Shown: positions 50,451 through 60,304 of the stretch, piece after piece
Numbering within the stretch: the stretch's first letter is position 1
How the letters are laid out: every line of letters begins with the position of its first letter
Assembly: GCA_963696875.1 (NCBI GenBank)
Contig: CAVOLQ010000002.1
Location: 773,680-837,679, forward strand
Source: Albibacterium sp963696875
GTDB lineage: Bacteria; Bacteroidota; Bacteroidia; Sphingobacteriales; Sphingobacteriaceae
Direction of reading: 5' to 3'
DNA: 64,000 nt
The notes under the pieces: model-generated
What the model saw: only the letters and a program-made list of their open reading frames with translations
Databases searched by the model: none
Told to the model about the DNA's origin: nothing
Translations under genes and position numbers: made by a program

Positions 50451-52454
50451 ATGGACATTAATGAAAAGTGTATTGATACGATCCGATGTCTAGCAATGGA
50501 TGCCGTACAAAAGGCTAATTCTGGACATCCTGGAACTCCAATGGCTTTGGCTCCAGCTGCATTTACCTTATGGATGAAGCACCTCCGTTTTAATCCCAAA
50601 AATCCAGGTTGGTTCAATAGGGACCGCTTCGTTCTTTCTAACGGACATGCTTCTCTATTACAATATTCTATGTTATATCTATGCGGGTACGACATTTCCC
50701 TGGATGACATAAAACGTTTTAGGCAGTGGCATAGCAATACCCCTGGACATCCTGAACATAGCCTAACTCCTGGAATAGAAACGACCACAGGACCTCTCGG
50801 ACAGGGATTAATAAACTCAGTAGGAATGGCGATGGCAGAGGCCCATCTTGCTGCTATTTTTAACAGAGAAATTATTCTAATTGATCATTTTACCTATGTT
50901 TTTTGTAGCGATGGAGATTTGATGGAAGGTGCTTCCCATGAAGCAGCTTCATTAGCCGGCCATCTTGGTTTAGGGAAACTAATCTGGCTATTTGATAATA
51001 ATAATATCACGATTGAAGGAGAAGCTCAATTAAGCTGTTCAGATGATGTTTCCAAAAGATTCGAAGGCTATCATTGGCATGTTCAAGAATTAACAGACGG
51101 AGGAAATGACGTTGAAGCCATATCAGATGCTTTTGAAAAAGCAGAAAAAGTGACGGATAAACCCTCCATCATAATTTTAAAAACACACATAGGCTATGGC
51201 TCACCAAAACAAGATTCTTCAGCAGCTCATGGTTCTCCTTTGGGTGAAGAAGATATTAAACTTACTAAAGAGTTCTATGGGTGGCCTGAGGATGCAAAGT
51301 TCCTTGTGCCTGATGAGGTAAAAACTCACATGAACACAATGCTAAACAAAGGAATCCAGCTGGAGAATGAATGGAAAGCAACCTATGAGAGCTATAAAGA
51401 CCAATATCCTGAGCTTGCTAAACAGTTTGATCATTTTTTACGGCAAGATCTACCGGAAAATTGGGACAATGATGTTCCTATTTATACTCCAGAAGACGGT
51501 CCGAAAGCAACACGGGAAATTAGTGCTGATTTTATAAATGCTATTGCAGACAAAATCCCTTGGCTAATTGGAGGAAGCGCAGACCTAGAGCCTTCAACTT
51601 TAACACTGATTAAAAATTCAGGGTACCTCGACAAGGCAAATTATGAAAATAGAAATATAGCCTATGGGATTCGAGAGCACGTCATGTGCGGTGCAAGTTC
51701 CGGACTGGCTCTACATGATGGTGTACGTCCTTACGCAGCTACATTTTTTATTTTTACTGATTATGCAAGGCCGGCTATTCGATTAGCTTGCATCATGAAA
51801 TTACCGGTAATTTATATAATGACGCACGATTCTATCGGGTTAGGAGAAGATGGAACAACCCACCAACCCATAGAGCATTTAGCGTCATTCCGAGCTATGC
51901 CAAATATGTGTTTGATAAGACCTGCTGACGCAAATGAAGCCGCTTACGCGTGGAGGTATGCTATTAAAAGAAAAAACGGACCAACAATGTTGGTATTGAC
52001 TCGCCAAAAGCTCCCCATTTTCGATAGAAATACAGTTGCTACTGCAGATGGGCTAATGCGGGGCGCCTACATTTTATCACCTGAAAAAAGCAATGATCCA
52101 AAAGTAATTTTGATTGCTACTGGCTCAGAAGTTCAACTCGTTTTAGAATCTCAGAAATATCTTCTTAGTGAAAACATAGATGCCCGGGTAGTTAGTATGC
52201 CTAGCTGGGACATTTTTAGAAATCAACCACCCGCCTATCGAGATTCAGTTTTACCACCTACTTGCAAACTTCGATTAGCAGTTGAGGCGGGAGCAATGCA
52301 AGGATGGGATGAGTGGGTTGGTGAGAGTGGAGAAGTGATGGGTATTTCAATATTTGGCACAAGTGCGCCCGCAAAAGAAATTTTTAAACATTACGGCTTT
52401 ACCACTGAAAATATAGTACGAAAAATAATAAAAATGATCAACCAACAGTCATGA
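50451..52454 (+). CDS. tkt: Transketolase
   Basis: The ATG at 50451 gives 667 residues. An upstream extension has no family match. It is a thiamine-diphosphate enzyme of the non-oxidative pentose phosphate pathway. The motifs are ANSGHPGTPMALAPAAFTLW near 16-35, the ThDP/Mg motif CSDGDLMEGASHEAASLAGH (about 150-169), WLFDNNNITIEG, and HDSIGLGEDGTTHQPIEHLA near 460-480. It overlaps rpiB by 4 bp (ATGA). Confidence 0.95.
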   Translation: MDINEKCIDTIRCLAMDAVQKANSGHPGTPMALAPAAFTLWMKHLRFNPKNPGWFNRDRFVLSNGHASLLQYSMLYLCGYDISLDDIKRFRQWHSNTPGHPEHSLTPGIETTTGPLGQGLINSVGMAMAEAHLAAIFNREIILIDHFTYVFCSDGDLMEGASHEAASLAGHLGLGKLIWLFDNNNITIEGEAQLSCSDDVSKRFEGYHWHVQELTDGGNDVEAISDAFEKAEKVTDKPSIIILKTHIGYGSPKQDSSAAHGSPLGEEDIKLTKEFYGWPEDAKFLVPDEVKTHMNTMLNKGIQLENEWKATYESYKDQYPELAKQFDHFLRQDLPENWDNDVPIYTPEDGPKATREISADFINAIADKIPWLIGGSADLEPSTLTLIKNSGYLDKANYENRNIAYGIREHVMCGASSGLALHDGVRPYAATFFIFTDYARPAIRLACIMKLPVIYIMTHDSIGLGEDGTTHQPIEHLASFRAMPNMCLIRPADANEAAYAWRYAIKRKNGPTMLVLTRQKLPIFDRNTVATADGLMRGAYILSPEKSNDPKVILIATGSEVQLVLESQKYLLSENIDARVVSMPSWDIFRNQPPAYRDSVLPPTCKLRLAVEAGAMQGWDEWVGESGEVMGISIFGTSAPAKEIFKHYGFTTENIVRKIIKMINQQS

Positions 52455-52927
52455 GAGTCATTATAGCTTCCGATCACGCAGGCTTTGCTTATAAATCCAC
52501 GTTAATAAAAGCATTAGAAGAAGCTTTTGAAATTATCGACCTAGGGGCTTTTTCTGAAGAACCAACGGACGACTATCCCGATTATGCAATCAAAGTTGCA
52601 AAAGCCATATTAAGTAAGGAAGGAGAACGGGCAATTCTAATTTGTGGAAGTGCTGTCGGCGTAAGTGTTGCTGCAAACAAATTTAAAGGTATACGCGCTG
52701 CAGTTTGCCATGATACTTATTCTGCACACCAATCTGTAGAACATGATAATGCAAATGTTTTATGTATAGGACAGCGGGTAGTGGGTATTGCTTTGGCACA
52801 AGATATTGTCTATGCTTTTCTTAACGCCAAATTCTCAAACGAGACTCGGCATATCAGAAGATTAGAGAAAATAAAGGTTATAGAAAATAATAATATGAAG
52901 GAGATAAATCATGAACAAGTTAATTGA
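52451..52927 (+). CDS. rpiB: Ribose-5-phosphate isomerase B
   Basis: The 158-residue RpiB/LacAB fold enzyme interconverts ribose-5-P and ribulose-5-P. SDHAGFAYKSTLIKALEE starts at residue 6, and catalytic Cys lies in ILICGSAVGVSVAANKFKGI (about 64-83; GSAVG replaces the usual GTGIG). RAAVCHDTYSAHQSVEHDNA follows. It overlaps both tkt (4 bp) and tal (17 bp). Confidence 0.95.
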   Translation: MRVIIASDHAGFAYKSTLIKALEEAFEIIDLGAFSEEPTDDYPDYAIKVAKAILSKEGERAILICGSAVGVSVAANKFKGIRAAVCHDTYSAHQSVEHDNANVLCIGQRVVGIALAQDIVYAFLNAKFSNETRHIRRLEKIKVIENNNMKEINHEQVN

Positions 52928-54044
52928 TCTTTTAGATTACGGTCAAAGCTATTGGCTTGATAACCTAACAAGAGAAAAAATCAATACTGGCGAAATCAAA
53001 AAGAGAGTAACCGAAGAGGGACTTAGAGGCATAACCTCTAATCCTAGTATATTTAATAAAGCCTTTACAAGTGGAAATGCTTACGATGGGCAGATTGAAG
53101 AGCTTGCCAAAGCAGGAAGGTCTACTCAAGAAATTTATGAAGCCTTAACTGTAAAAGATGTACAAGACGCTTGCGACATTTTAAAACCCGTCTACGATCA
53201 ATCCAAAGGCATCGATGGATTTGTTAGTTTAGAAGTTTCACCATATCTCGCCCGGGATACCGAGGGTTCAATGAATGAAGCACGAAGATTGTATAAATCT
53301 GTTAATAGAGCAAACTGCTACATCAAAATTCCGGGCACAAAAGAGGGCGTGCCAGCCATTGAGCAAATGCTTTATGAGGGGGTGAATATAAATATTACTC
53401 TACTTTTCTCGATCGATAATTATGAGGCTGTTGTCTTTGCATACTTAAGCGCGTTAAGACGTAGGCTTGCTGAAGGGAAATCGATTATCAACACCGTGTC
53501 AGTAGCAAGCTTTTTCCTTAGCAGAATCGACGTTCTTTGTGACGAATTGCTCCACCATTACATAATACCCTCAAATTCTGAAGATCAGAACAAGCAAATC
53601 ACAGAACTATTAGGTAAAACGGGAATTGCAAGTGCTAAAATAGCCTATCAACATTTTAAAGAAATATTCAATGGAAAAGAATGGGATCAATTAAAAGAAA
53701 ACGGGGCAAATGTTCAACGAGTTTTATGGGCAAGTACGAGCACGAAGAATCCAAAATATAGCGACGTCCTTTATGTAAATTCTTTAATTGGTCCTGATAC
53801 CATAAATACACTTACTGAAGAAACAATTACTGCATTTGCTGACCATGGAACCTTAAAAGAAGATACAATAGAAGAAGGCCTTTACGAATCAGTCCAGGTT
53901 TTTGGAAGACTAAATGCAATCGGCATCGATATCAATTTCATCACTCAACAGCTTGAAAACGAAGGGATACAAAAATTTATCGACGCCTATGATAAATTAA
54001 TGATTGGTTTAAACGAAAAACGAGAAAATGTGATTAAAAAATAA
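52911..54044 (+). CDS. tal: Transaldolase
   Basis: The 377-residue protein belongs to the long bacterial transaldolase subfamily: GLRGITSNPSIFNKAFTSGN near residues 37-56, catalytic Lys in NCYIKIPGTKEGVPAIEQML near 145-150, and FSIDNYEAVVFAYLSALRRR. It transfers dihydroxyacetone units between sugar phosphates. It lies within the tkt-rpiB-tal-manA run, 3 bp before manA. Confidence 0.95.
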   Translation: MNKLIDLLDYGQSYWLDNLTREKINTGEIKKRVTEEGLRGITSNPSIFNKAFTSGNAYDGQIEELAKAGRSTQEIYEALTVKDVQDACDILKPVYDQSKGIDGFVSLEVSPYLARDTEGSMNEARRLYKSVNRANCYIKIPGTKEGVPAIEQMLYEGVNINITLLFSIDNYEAVVFAYLSALRRRLAEGKSIINTVSVASFFLSRIDVLCDELLHHYIIPSNSEDQNKQITELLGKTGIASAKIAYQHFKEIFNGKEWDQLKENGANVQRVLWASTSTKNPKYSDVLYVNSLIGPDTINTLTEETITAFADHGTLKEDTIEEGLYESVQVFGRLNAIGIDINFITQQLENEGIQKFIDAYDKLMIGLNEKRENVIKK

Positions 54045-54047
54045 ATT

Positions 54048-55076
54048 ATGGATCCGTATTCCCTATATCCATTAAAGTTTGAACCCATCTATCAGTATAG
54101 GCTTTGGGGCGGCAATCGATTGGCAAATTTCCTTTCTGCCCCTCTACCTAGTAACGAACTAGTCGGAGAAGCTTGGTTATTGAGCGATCGCAAAGATCAA
54201 ACTAGCCTTGTTGCTGAAGGTGCGCTAAAAGGAAAAACAATCGCAGAGCTGATGGAACAAGCAAGTGTAGCAATAATGGGAAGCGCTGCTGGTCATCATA
54301 GCCATTTCCCCTTATTGCTGAAATTATTAGATGCTAAGAGTGTCCTCTCTGTCCAAGTTCATCCAGCTGATGATATGAAGGAATACATACCCGAAGGGGG
54401 CCGCGGAAAAACCGAAGCTTGGGTGGTCTTGCAAACAGGTAATGAAGGCCGAATTTATGCAGGCTTAAAAGAGGGCACGACTTCCGACAGTTTAAAGACG
54501 TCTCTGAATGCGCATCATATAACAGACCTACTCCCAAATTTCAAAGCTGAAGTTGGAGATGCGATATTTATTCCTGCTGGTACGGTGCACACGTTAACCG
54601 ATGTTGTGGTTTTTGAAATTCAAGAAAACAGCGACATTACATTTCGCTTATATGACTGGGATCGCATTGATAAACAAACAGGAAAACGTCGAGAATTGCA
54701 AGTAGAACAAGCTATTGCCTGTATCAATTATTCACAGGGTCCAATTTGTCCGCAGGTTTTAAAAGTGGAGTCCACCGCTCCCCAATTCCGCGAAAAGCTT
54801 TTTGACTGCGACTATTTTATTCTATGGCGAGTTCAAAGTGATCAACCATTTAAAGTAGGAGAAGAAAGTTTACCAAGGATTTTAGTTTGCATTGAAGGTA
54901 GTGGAAGTTTAGAATATCATGGCATTGAATATATGCTTCATAAAGGAGATGTAATGTTGCTACCGGCAATATTGGGTATTTGTACTTTTAAACCACATCA
55001 ACCTTTACAAATATTTGAAATAGCCCTGCCTAAAAAAGATAATTATTATAAGACCGAAGAAATGAAACCATCATGA
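54048..55076 (+). CDS. manA: Class I mannose-6-phosphate isomerase
   Basis: The 342-residue cupin enzyme interconverts mannose-6-P and fructose-6-P. The metal-site residues appear in LSVQVHPADDMKEYIPEGGR (HxH-like QVHP, about 97-116), GKTEAWVVLQTG and GDAIFIPAGTVHTLTD near 166-181. An N-terminal YRLWGGNRLA motif is typical. It connects the following phosphomannomutase-like and GH130 genes to the pentose phosphate genes before it. Confidence 0.9.
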   Translation: MDPYSLYPLKFEPIYQYRLWGGNRLANFLSAPLPSNELVGEAWLLSDRKDQTSLVAEGALKGKTIAELMEQASVAIMGSAAGHHSHFPLLLKLLDAKSVLSVQVHPADDMKEYIPEGGRGKTEAWVVLQTGNEGRIYAGLKEGTTSDSLKTSLNAHHITDLLPNFKAEVGDAIFIPAGTVHTLTDVVVFEIQENSDITFRLYDWDRIDKQTGKRRELQVEQAIACINYSQGPICPQVLKVESTAPQFREKLFDCDYFILWRVQSDQPFKVGEESLPRILVCIEGSGSLEYHGIEYMLHKGDVMLLPAILGICTFKPHQPLQIFEIALPKKDNYYKTEEMKPS

Positions 55077-55147
55077 GCTTCGTGAAAATCACAACAGAGT
55101 GCAACAAACTCATTAATACGCATTTCCAATTACAAAAGATCATTCTC

Positions 55148-55939
55148 ATGAAAAAGTTAATTGTTTTCGATCTTGACGGTACTCTTGCAGAAAGCAAATC
55201 ATCAATCGACGATGAAATGGCTGGACTTTTAAATAGGCTTTTGAGTATTATGAAAGGTGCTGTTATTTCAGGTGGCGACTGGTCTCAATTTCAAAAACAG
55301 GTTATTGACCCTCTTCCCAACAATACCAATTTTAAAAACTTATTTATTCTCCCGACCACCGGGGCTAAGTTTTATGAATACCAAGAGGGTTGGAAGAAGC
55401 TTTATTCTGAGAATCTTAGTAAGGAAGAAAAAGAAAATATAGTAAATGCCCTAAAAGCAGCTATTGAGAAAACAGAAACCAGCATCCCAAAAACTTGGGG
55501 AGAACAAATTGAGGACCGAGAAAGCCAGATTACCTTTTCGGCTTTGGGGCAAGAGGCTCCTTTAGAAGAAAAATCTAAATGGGATCCAGATTTTGCTAAG
55601 CGGCAAAAAATAAAAGCCATTCTTGACACGTTAATTCCTAAACTTTCCGTGCGTTTAGGCGGTACAACGTCAATTGATATTACAAAACCTGGTATTGATA
55701 AAGCTTATGGCATCAAGAAACTCAGTGAAGTTTTATCTATAGATGAGACAGAAATGATCTTTGTTGGCGATGCCATTTTCCCCGGTGGTAATGATTACCC
55801 TGCAACCAAAACCAAGGCTACATGTATTCATATCAGTACCCCCACTGAAACCAAAAGAGTAATCGAAGCAATTATTGCATGCATGGATGATAAGCAGTTA
55901 ACGACATATAGAGAAATTGAAAAATTAATATCAGACTAA
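55148..55939 (+). CDS. HAD-IIB hydrolase, phosphomannomutase-like
   Basis: The ATG at 55148 (MKKLIVFDLDGTLAESKSSI) is preferred over one at 55073. The 263-residue protein has HAD motif I FDLDGTLAES, a cap module (SQITFSALGQEAPLEEKSKW) and motif III/IV EMIFVGDAIFPGGNDYPATK near 205-224. The cap and the GDAIxPGGND motif resemble eukaryotic-type phosphomannomutase. It would convert mannose-1-P and mannose-6-P, fitting its place between manA and GH130. Phosphatase activity is the alternative. Confidence 0.8.
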   Translation: MKKLIVFDLDGTLAESKSSIDDEMAGLLNRLLSIMKGAVISGGDWSQFQKQVIDPLPNNTNFKNLFILPTTGAKFYEYQEGWKKLYSENLSKEEKENIVNALKAAIEKTETSIPKTWGEQIEDRESQITFSALGQEAPLEEKSKWDPDFAKRQKIKAILDTLIPKLSVRLGGTTSIDITKPGIDKAYGIKKLSEVLSIDETEMIFVGDAIFPGGNDYPATKTKATCIHISTPTETKRVIEAIIACMDDKQLTTYREIEKLISD

Positions 55940-56010
55940 AGCAATTACAATGAACATAGACAATTAAGAGTTAAGCTCTAAAATCGATTGAATCCAATAA
56001 ATATAAAACG

Positions 56011-57138
56011 ATGAATGAATTTAAAATGCATAGAATCGGGATAATAATGGAGCCCGAAAAAGATAACCCTTTAGAAGTTGAAGGGGTATTGAATCCTGCC
56101 GCTATTCGCGGAGCAGATGGAGAACTTTATTTATTTCCAAGAATGGTAGCAAAAGGTAATTTCTCTAGAATTGGTATTTGTAAAGTGAAATTTGATAAAT
56201 CTGGGGACCCTAATGGCGTAGAACGATTAGGCATCGCTCTGGAGCCTGAAATGGATTATGAATTGAGACCAAATGGTGGAGGGGGATGTGAAGACCCTCG
56301 GATAACATATGTTGAACCGCTGGAGCATTATGTCATGGCTTATACAGCTTATGGTCCGAATGGAGCAAGAATCGCACTCGCTAGGTCAAAGAATTTATTC
56401 CAATGGGAACGTATGGGATTAGTTTCTTTTAGCCCCTATAAAGGAATCGAATTTGATGGTGTATATAATAAAGATGCGGCCGTATTTCCTTATGCTATTC
56501 CTAACCCAGCAAAACATAAAGGAATGGCACTTCTTCATCGGCCTCTTTTCAAAGGAACCCTACCTAAAGATACTGTAAAGCAAACTCATGATGCTATTGA
56601 TCATACTAGACATATCGATCTTGAGCATGAAAGTATCTGGATTTCTTATTGTTCTTTAGATTTAGATGAAGAGAAATACAACCATTTTGGAAAGTTCACC
56701 TCCCATCATAGACTTGCTAGCCCAGTGGAACCATGGGAGAACCTTAAAATTGGAGGAGGCGCCCCTCCGATCCTAACAAAACATGGCTGGTTGGTTATTT
56801 ATCATGGCGTCAGTGAAGCCACAGTCCATAATGGATTTCAAATGTGCTATTCTGCAGGTGTAATGGTCCTGAATGAAAAACACCCACAATTTATTGAATA
56901 TAGATCAAAGGACCCTGTGTTAACCCCAGAGACAGAGCATGAACGCATAGGCATTGTGGATGACGTTGTATTTCCTACCGGAATAGACAGGAGAGATGAT
57001 CTTGGCACCCCAGATAGAATTGACGTTTACTATGGAATGGCAGACAAATCCATCGGAGTAGCAAGACTAGATGTCCCTGCTATTTTACCTTCTGTTTCCA
57101 GGAAAGATGCACCACAAGAGCAAATATTTAGTCAATAA
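56011..57138 (+). CDS. Glycoside hydrolase family 130 protein (mannoside phosphorylase-like)
   Basis: The 375-residue five-bladed beta-propeller protein has GH130 features: EGVLNPAAIRGADGELYLFP near residues 25-44, GGGGCEDPRITYVEPLEHYV (about 90-109, with the catalytic Asp/Glu region) and LKIGGGAPPILTKHGWLVIY with HGV near 248-270. GH130 enzymes release mannose-1-phosphate from beta-mannosides. No signal peptide is visible, so it acts in the cytoplasm. It follows the phosphomannomutase-like and manA genes. Confidence 0.9.
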   Translation: MNEFKMHRIGIIMEPEKDNPLEVEGVLNPAAIRGADGELYLFPRMVAKGNFSRIGICKVKFDKSGDPNGVERLGIALEPEMDYELRPNGGGGCEDPRITYVEPLEHYVMAYTAYGPNGARIALARSKNLFQWERMGLVSFSPYKGIEFDGVYNKDAAVFPYAIPNPAKHKGMALLHRPLFKGTLPKDTVKQTHDAIDHTRHIDLEHESIWISYCSLDLDEEKYNHFGKFTSHHRLASPVEPWENLKIGGGAPPILTKHGWLVIYHGVSEATVHNGFQMCYSAGVMVLNEKHPQFIEYRSKDPVLTPETEHERIGIVDDVVFPTGIDRRDDLGTPDRIDVYYGMADKSIGVARLDVPAILPSVSRKDAPQEQIFSQ

Positions 57139-57155
57139 TATAAGAATAAAAAGAA

Positions 57156-58094
57156 ATGCCACTGTTCTTAGATTCTATAGTGGATCCAGCCTCTGAACAG
57201 GCGGACCAAATTTATAGACTCTCGATTTATTTTATAATCGCGGCATCGGTGGTGCTTCTTCTTGTTATTATTTTGTTGACCTATATTCTTTTTAAATACC
57301 GTTCAAAACCTTCGGATCTCGAACCAAAGCAAACACGAGACAATAAAACCGTTGAACGATGGATGGTTGCGGGGCCAACTATTCTCGTAGGTATCTTCTT
57401 CTATTTAACGATCGATACCATGCGTAAAGTAGAAAGCCCGATTGCTGGTCAAAAGCCAGATATCATCATTACAGGACATCAGTTTTGGTGGGATGTAAAC
57501 TACCCTGCAGACAGCGTTACTAGTGCAAACGAGGTACATATGGCGGTGGGAAAGAAACTTTTAATACAATTAAAATCCGCGGATGTCATTCACGATTGGT
57601 GGGTTCCCGCCTTAGGAAATAAAATGGACTTAATTCCAGGAAGGGATAACCATGTTTGGATTACCATCCGTAAGCCAGGAGTTTACGAAGGGACATGTAG
57701 TGAGTTCTGTGGCGCACAACATGCTTGGATGCGCATTAAAGTCATTGCTCAAAGCGCAGAAGACTTTCAAGATTGGATAACTGCAAATCAAAAACCCGCA
57801 ATAGAAGCAACAGGAGAAAAAGTCCTGAAAGGTAAAAACATCTTCTTAAAATCAACCTGTAGCTCATGTCATACCATAAAGGGAACGACAGCTCAAGGGA
57901 AAATCGGCCCTGATCTAACTCACATTGGAAGTCGATCTACCTTATTATCAGGAATGCTGATCAATACAGATAGCAATTTAATGAAGTGGATTAGCGACCC
58001 TCAGAAAATAAAACCAGGCTCGATGATGCCTAAATTCATTTATCAACAAGATAGTATTAAGGATTTGGTATCCTTTATCTCCCAATTGAAATAA
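57156..58094 (+). CDS. coxB: Cytochrome c oxidase subunit II with fused cytochrome c domain
   Basis: The 312-residue caa3-type subunit has two N-terminal transmembrane helices (IYFIIAASVVLLLVIILLTY and MVAGPTILVGIFFYLTI). The CuA domain contains VIHDWWVPALGNKMDLIPGR and the ligand motif EGTCSEFCGAQHAWMRI (about 184-200). A C-terminal class I cytochrome c domain has haem motif CSSCH (about 230-234) and Met ligand near MMPKF. It passes electrons from cytochrome c to subunit I. It is the first gene of the oxidase operon, 17 bp after the GH130 gene. Confidence 0.95.
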   Translation: MPLFLDSIVDPASEQADQIYRLSIYFIIAASVVLLLVIILLTYILFKYRSKPSDLEPKQTRDNKTVERWMVAGPTILVGIFFYLTIDTMRKVESPIAGQKPDIIITGHQFWWDVNYPADSVTSANEVHMAVGKKLLIQLKSADVIHDWWVPALGNKMDLIPGRDNHVWITIRKPGVYEGTCSEFCGAQHAWMRIKVIAQSAEDFQDWITANQKPAIEATGEKVLKGKNIFLKSTCSSCHTIKGTTAQGKIGPDLTHIGSRSTLLSGMLINTDSNLMKWISDPQKIKPGSMMPKFIYQQDSIKDLVSFISQLK

Positions 58095-58096
58095 CC

Positions 58097-59758
58097 ATGG
58101 ACGCACAAAAGATACCATCACCTGAGCAATCCTTACCCTCTATAAAAATCAATAACAATCAGGGACTGCTTCAATGGATATCGTCTGTTGACCATAAGCA
58201 AATAGGAATTATGTACCTTTTTATGGCAGTCTTATTTCTAATTATTGGGGGCATTGCGGCCTTATTAATGCGAACCCAATTATTAATGCCATCCAATGAC
58301 TTCCTTACCCCAGAACTTTATAACCAGCTATTTACTATGCATGGTACAACCATGGTATTTTTTGTCGCTACTCCCGCCATCTTAGGATTTTCTGTCTACC
58401 TAGTTCCCTTGATGATTGGAGCTAACGATATGGCTTTCCCCAGATTAAATGCCTTTAGTTTATGGATAGCTCTTTTTGGAGGCATCCTTTTGTATTTCAG
58501 CTTCTTGGCAGGCGGAGCTCCGAATGCAGGTTGGTTTAACTATGCACCCCTTAACCAAAAGGTCTACTCTCCGACAAGTGGAATAGACTATTATTGTATC
58601 GGTTTATTGCTAGCTGGAATAGGTACCGTCAGTACCGCAGCTAACCTGATTGTCACTATCTTAAAAATGCGGACAATAGACATGAGACTTAAAGAGATGC
58701 CCATCTTTGTGTGGATGGTTTTAGTCAATTCCTTTCTCATATTAGCTGCATTTCCCTCTTTAAATGCAGCGTTAAGTATGCTACTGCTCGATCGGCAGTT
58801 ACAGGCTCATTTTTTTAGCGCCTCGACAGGCGGATCTCCTCTGCTTTGGCAACATCTGTTTTGGTTATTTGGCCATCCAGAGGTGTATATTTTGATTTTA
58901 CCGTCTTTTGGCGTTCTATCCGAAGTTTTTCAAGTTTTTTCACGAAAACATATTTTTGGATATGGAATTATGGTAGGTTCAGGAATGGCTATTGCTTTAT
59001 TAGCATTTGGTGTATGGGCACATCATATGTTTGCAACTGGACTCGGCATTACAATAAATGGATTCTTTGCAGCCAGTAGTATGTTGATTGGAATCCCTAC
59101 AGGAATAAAAATATTCACTTGGCTGGGTACCATGCACGGCGGCTCGCTTAGGTTCAGCACATCCATGTTATTTGCGATTGCATTTTTAGTAGAGTTTACA
59201 ATTGCCGGCTTAAGTGGCATTTCCTTTGCCGTTGTACCTCTTGATTGGCAACTCACGGACACCTATTATGTTGTTGCCCATATACATTATGTATTTTTAG
59301 GAGGCAGTATATTCGGTTTATTAGCAGGGCTATTTTACTGGTTCCCAAAAATGAGTGGAAGAATGCTTGACGAAAGACTAGGAAAATGGTTTTTTTGGCT
59401 ATTTGTAATCGGGTTTAACCTTACCTTCTTCATCCAGCACATTCTAGGAATCGTCGGCATGCCACGTCGTGTATATACCTATCCTGATCTCCCTGGATAT
59501 TGGGCAATGAACCTTACATCTACAATAGGCGCTTTTCTAATGGGGCTTTCATTTCTATTTCTAATATATATTTTATTTAAAGCTAGAAACGGTGAGAAAG
59601 CTCCTGACGATCCATGGAATGCCTATACTTTAGAATGGACAACATCTTCTCCTCCAAATTTAAAAAACTTTGATCGGGTTATCGAGGTTACTAGTTACCG
59701 ACCCTTTAGAGATTTAAAAGTAAAAAAAGGTCTAATCAAAGAAACAAAAGATGAATAA
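58097..59758 (+). CDS. ctaD: Cytochrome c oxidase subunit I
   Basis: The 553-residue haem-copper oxidase subunit has twelve helices. Haem ligands include MHGTTMVFF (about 75-83), and the CuB/haem a3 site has WLFGHPEVYILILPSFGVLS near 255-274, GVWAHHMFATGLG near 303 and AHIHYVFLGGS near 394. The HPEVY motif supports an A-type oxidase with a full K/D-channel region. It follows coxB by 2 bp. Confidence 0.95.
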   Translation: MDAQKIPSPEQSLPSIKINNNQGLLQWISSVDHKQIGIMYLFMAVLFLIIGGIAALLMRTQLLMPSNDFLTPELYNQLFTMHGTTMVFFVATPAILGFSVYLVPLMIGANDMAFPRLNAFSLWIALFGGILLYFSFLAGGAPNAGWFNYAPLNQKVYSPTSGIDYYCIGLLLAGIGTVSTAANLIVTILKMRTIDMRLKEMPIFVWMVLVNSFLILAAFPSLNAALSMLLLDRQLQAHFFSASTGGSPLLWQHLFWLFGHPEVYILILPSFGVLSEVFQVFSRKHIFGYGIMVGSGMAIALLAFGVWAHHMFATGLGITINGFFAASSMLIGIPTGIKIFTWLGTMHGGSLRFSTSMLFAIAFLVEFTIAGLSGISFAVVPLDWQLTDTYYVVAHIHYVFLGGSIFGLLAGLFYWFPKMSGRMLDERLGKWFFWLFVIGFNLTFFIQHILGIVGMPRRVYTYPDLPGYWAMNLTSTIGAFLMGLSFLFLIYILFKARNGEKAPDDPWNAYTLEWTTSSPPNLKNFDRVIEVTSYRPFRDLKVKKGLIKETKDE

Positions 59759-60296
59759 GTTAATGGTAAAACTGATTGTAGGAATGGAAACGATTTTCTT
59801 TTTAGCACTGATCATCGCCTTTATGTACTTTACATACAACGCTACTTTTCATATCGATTCAAAGACTACGTTGGACCTTAAAGCCGCCGCCGTGTTTTCA
59901 ATCGTTCTCTTTGCCAGTAGTTTCACCTTATGGCGCGCCGAAAGAAGCCAAAAGATCGGCAATATGAAGAACCTAAAATACTGGCTAGCAACCACGATTA
60001 TCTTAGGAATTATTTTCCTAATCGGGCAAGGTTCAGAATATTATCGTTTATTAGAAAAAGGGTTTACCATCAGTAAAAATGTATTTTCTACTGGTTTTTT
60101 CACCCTTACAGGATTTCACGGGTTACACGTGTTGATCGGACTTTTTACTCTGGGGATCGTCTTAGTACAATTTTTCCGAAAAAATTTTAATTGCTACAAA
60201 ACTACCGTCTTAAGTGCAGTAGGCATTTATTGGCATTTTGTAGATATCGTTTGGCTTTTCGTTTTTACGACCGTTTATGTTTTACCTTATTTTTAA
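59751..60296 (+). CDS. ctaE: Cytochrome c oxidase subunit III
   Basis: The 181-residue protein has five transmembrane helices and typical subunit III features: FFLALIIAFMYFTYNATFHI, TGFHGLHVLIGLFTLGIVLV and VGIYWHFVDIVWLFVFTTVY with conserved His and Glu (GQGSEYYRL). It is the short CyoC/CtaE form. It overlaps ctaD by 8 bp. Confidence 0.9.
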   Translation: MNKLMVKLIVGMETIFFLALIIAFMYFTYNATFHIDSKTTLDLKAAAVFSIVLFASSFTLWRAERSQKIGNMKNLKYWLATTIILGIIFLIGQGSEYYRLLEKGFTISKNVFSTGFFTLTGFHGLHVLIGLFTLGIVLVQFFRKNFNCYKTTVLSAVGIYWHFVDIVWLFVFTTVYVLPYF

Positions 60297-60304
60297 ATAA
60301 TGCT

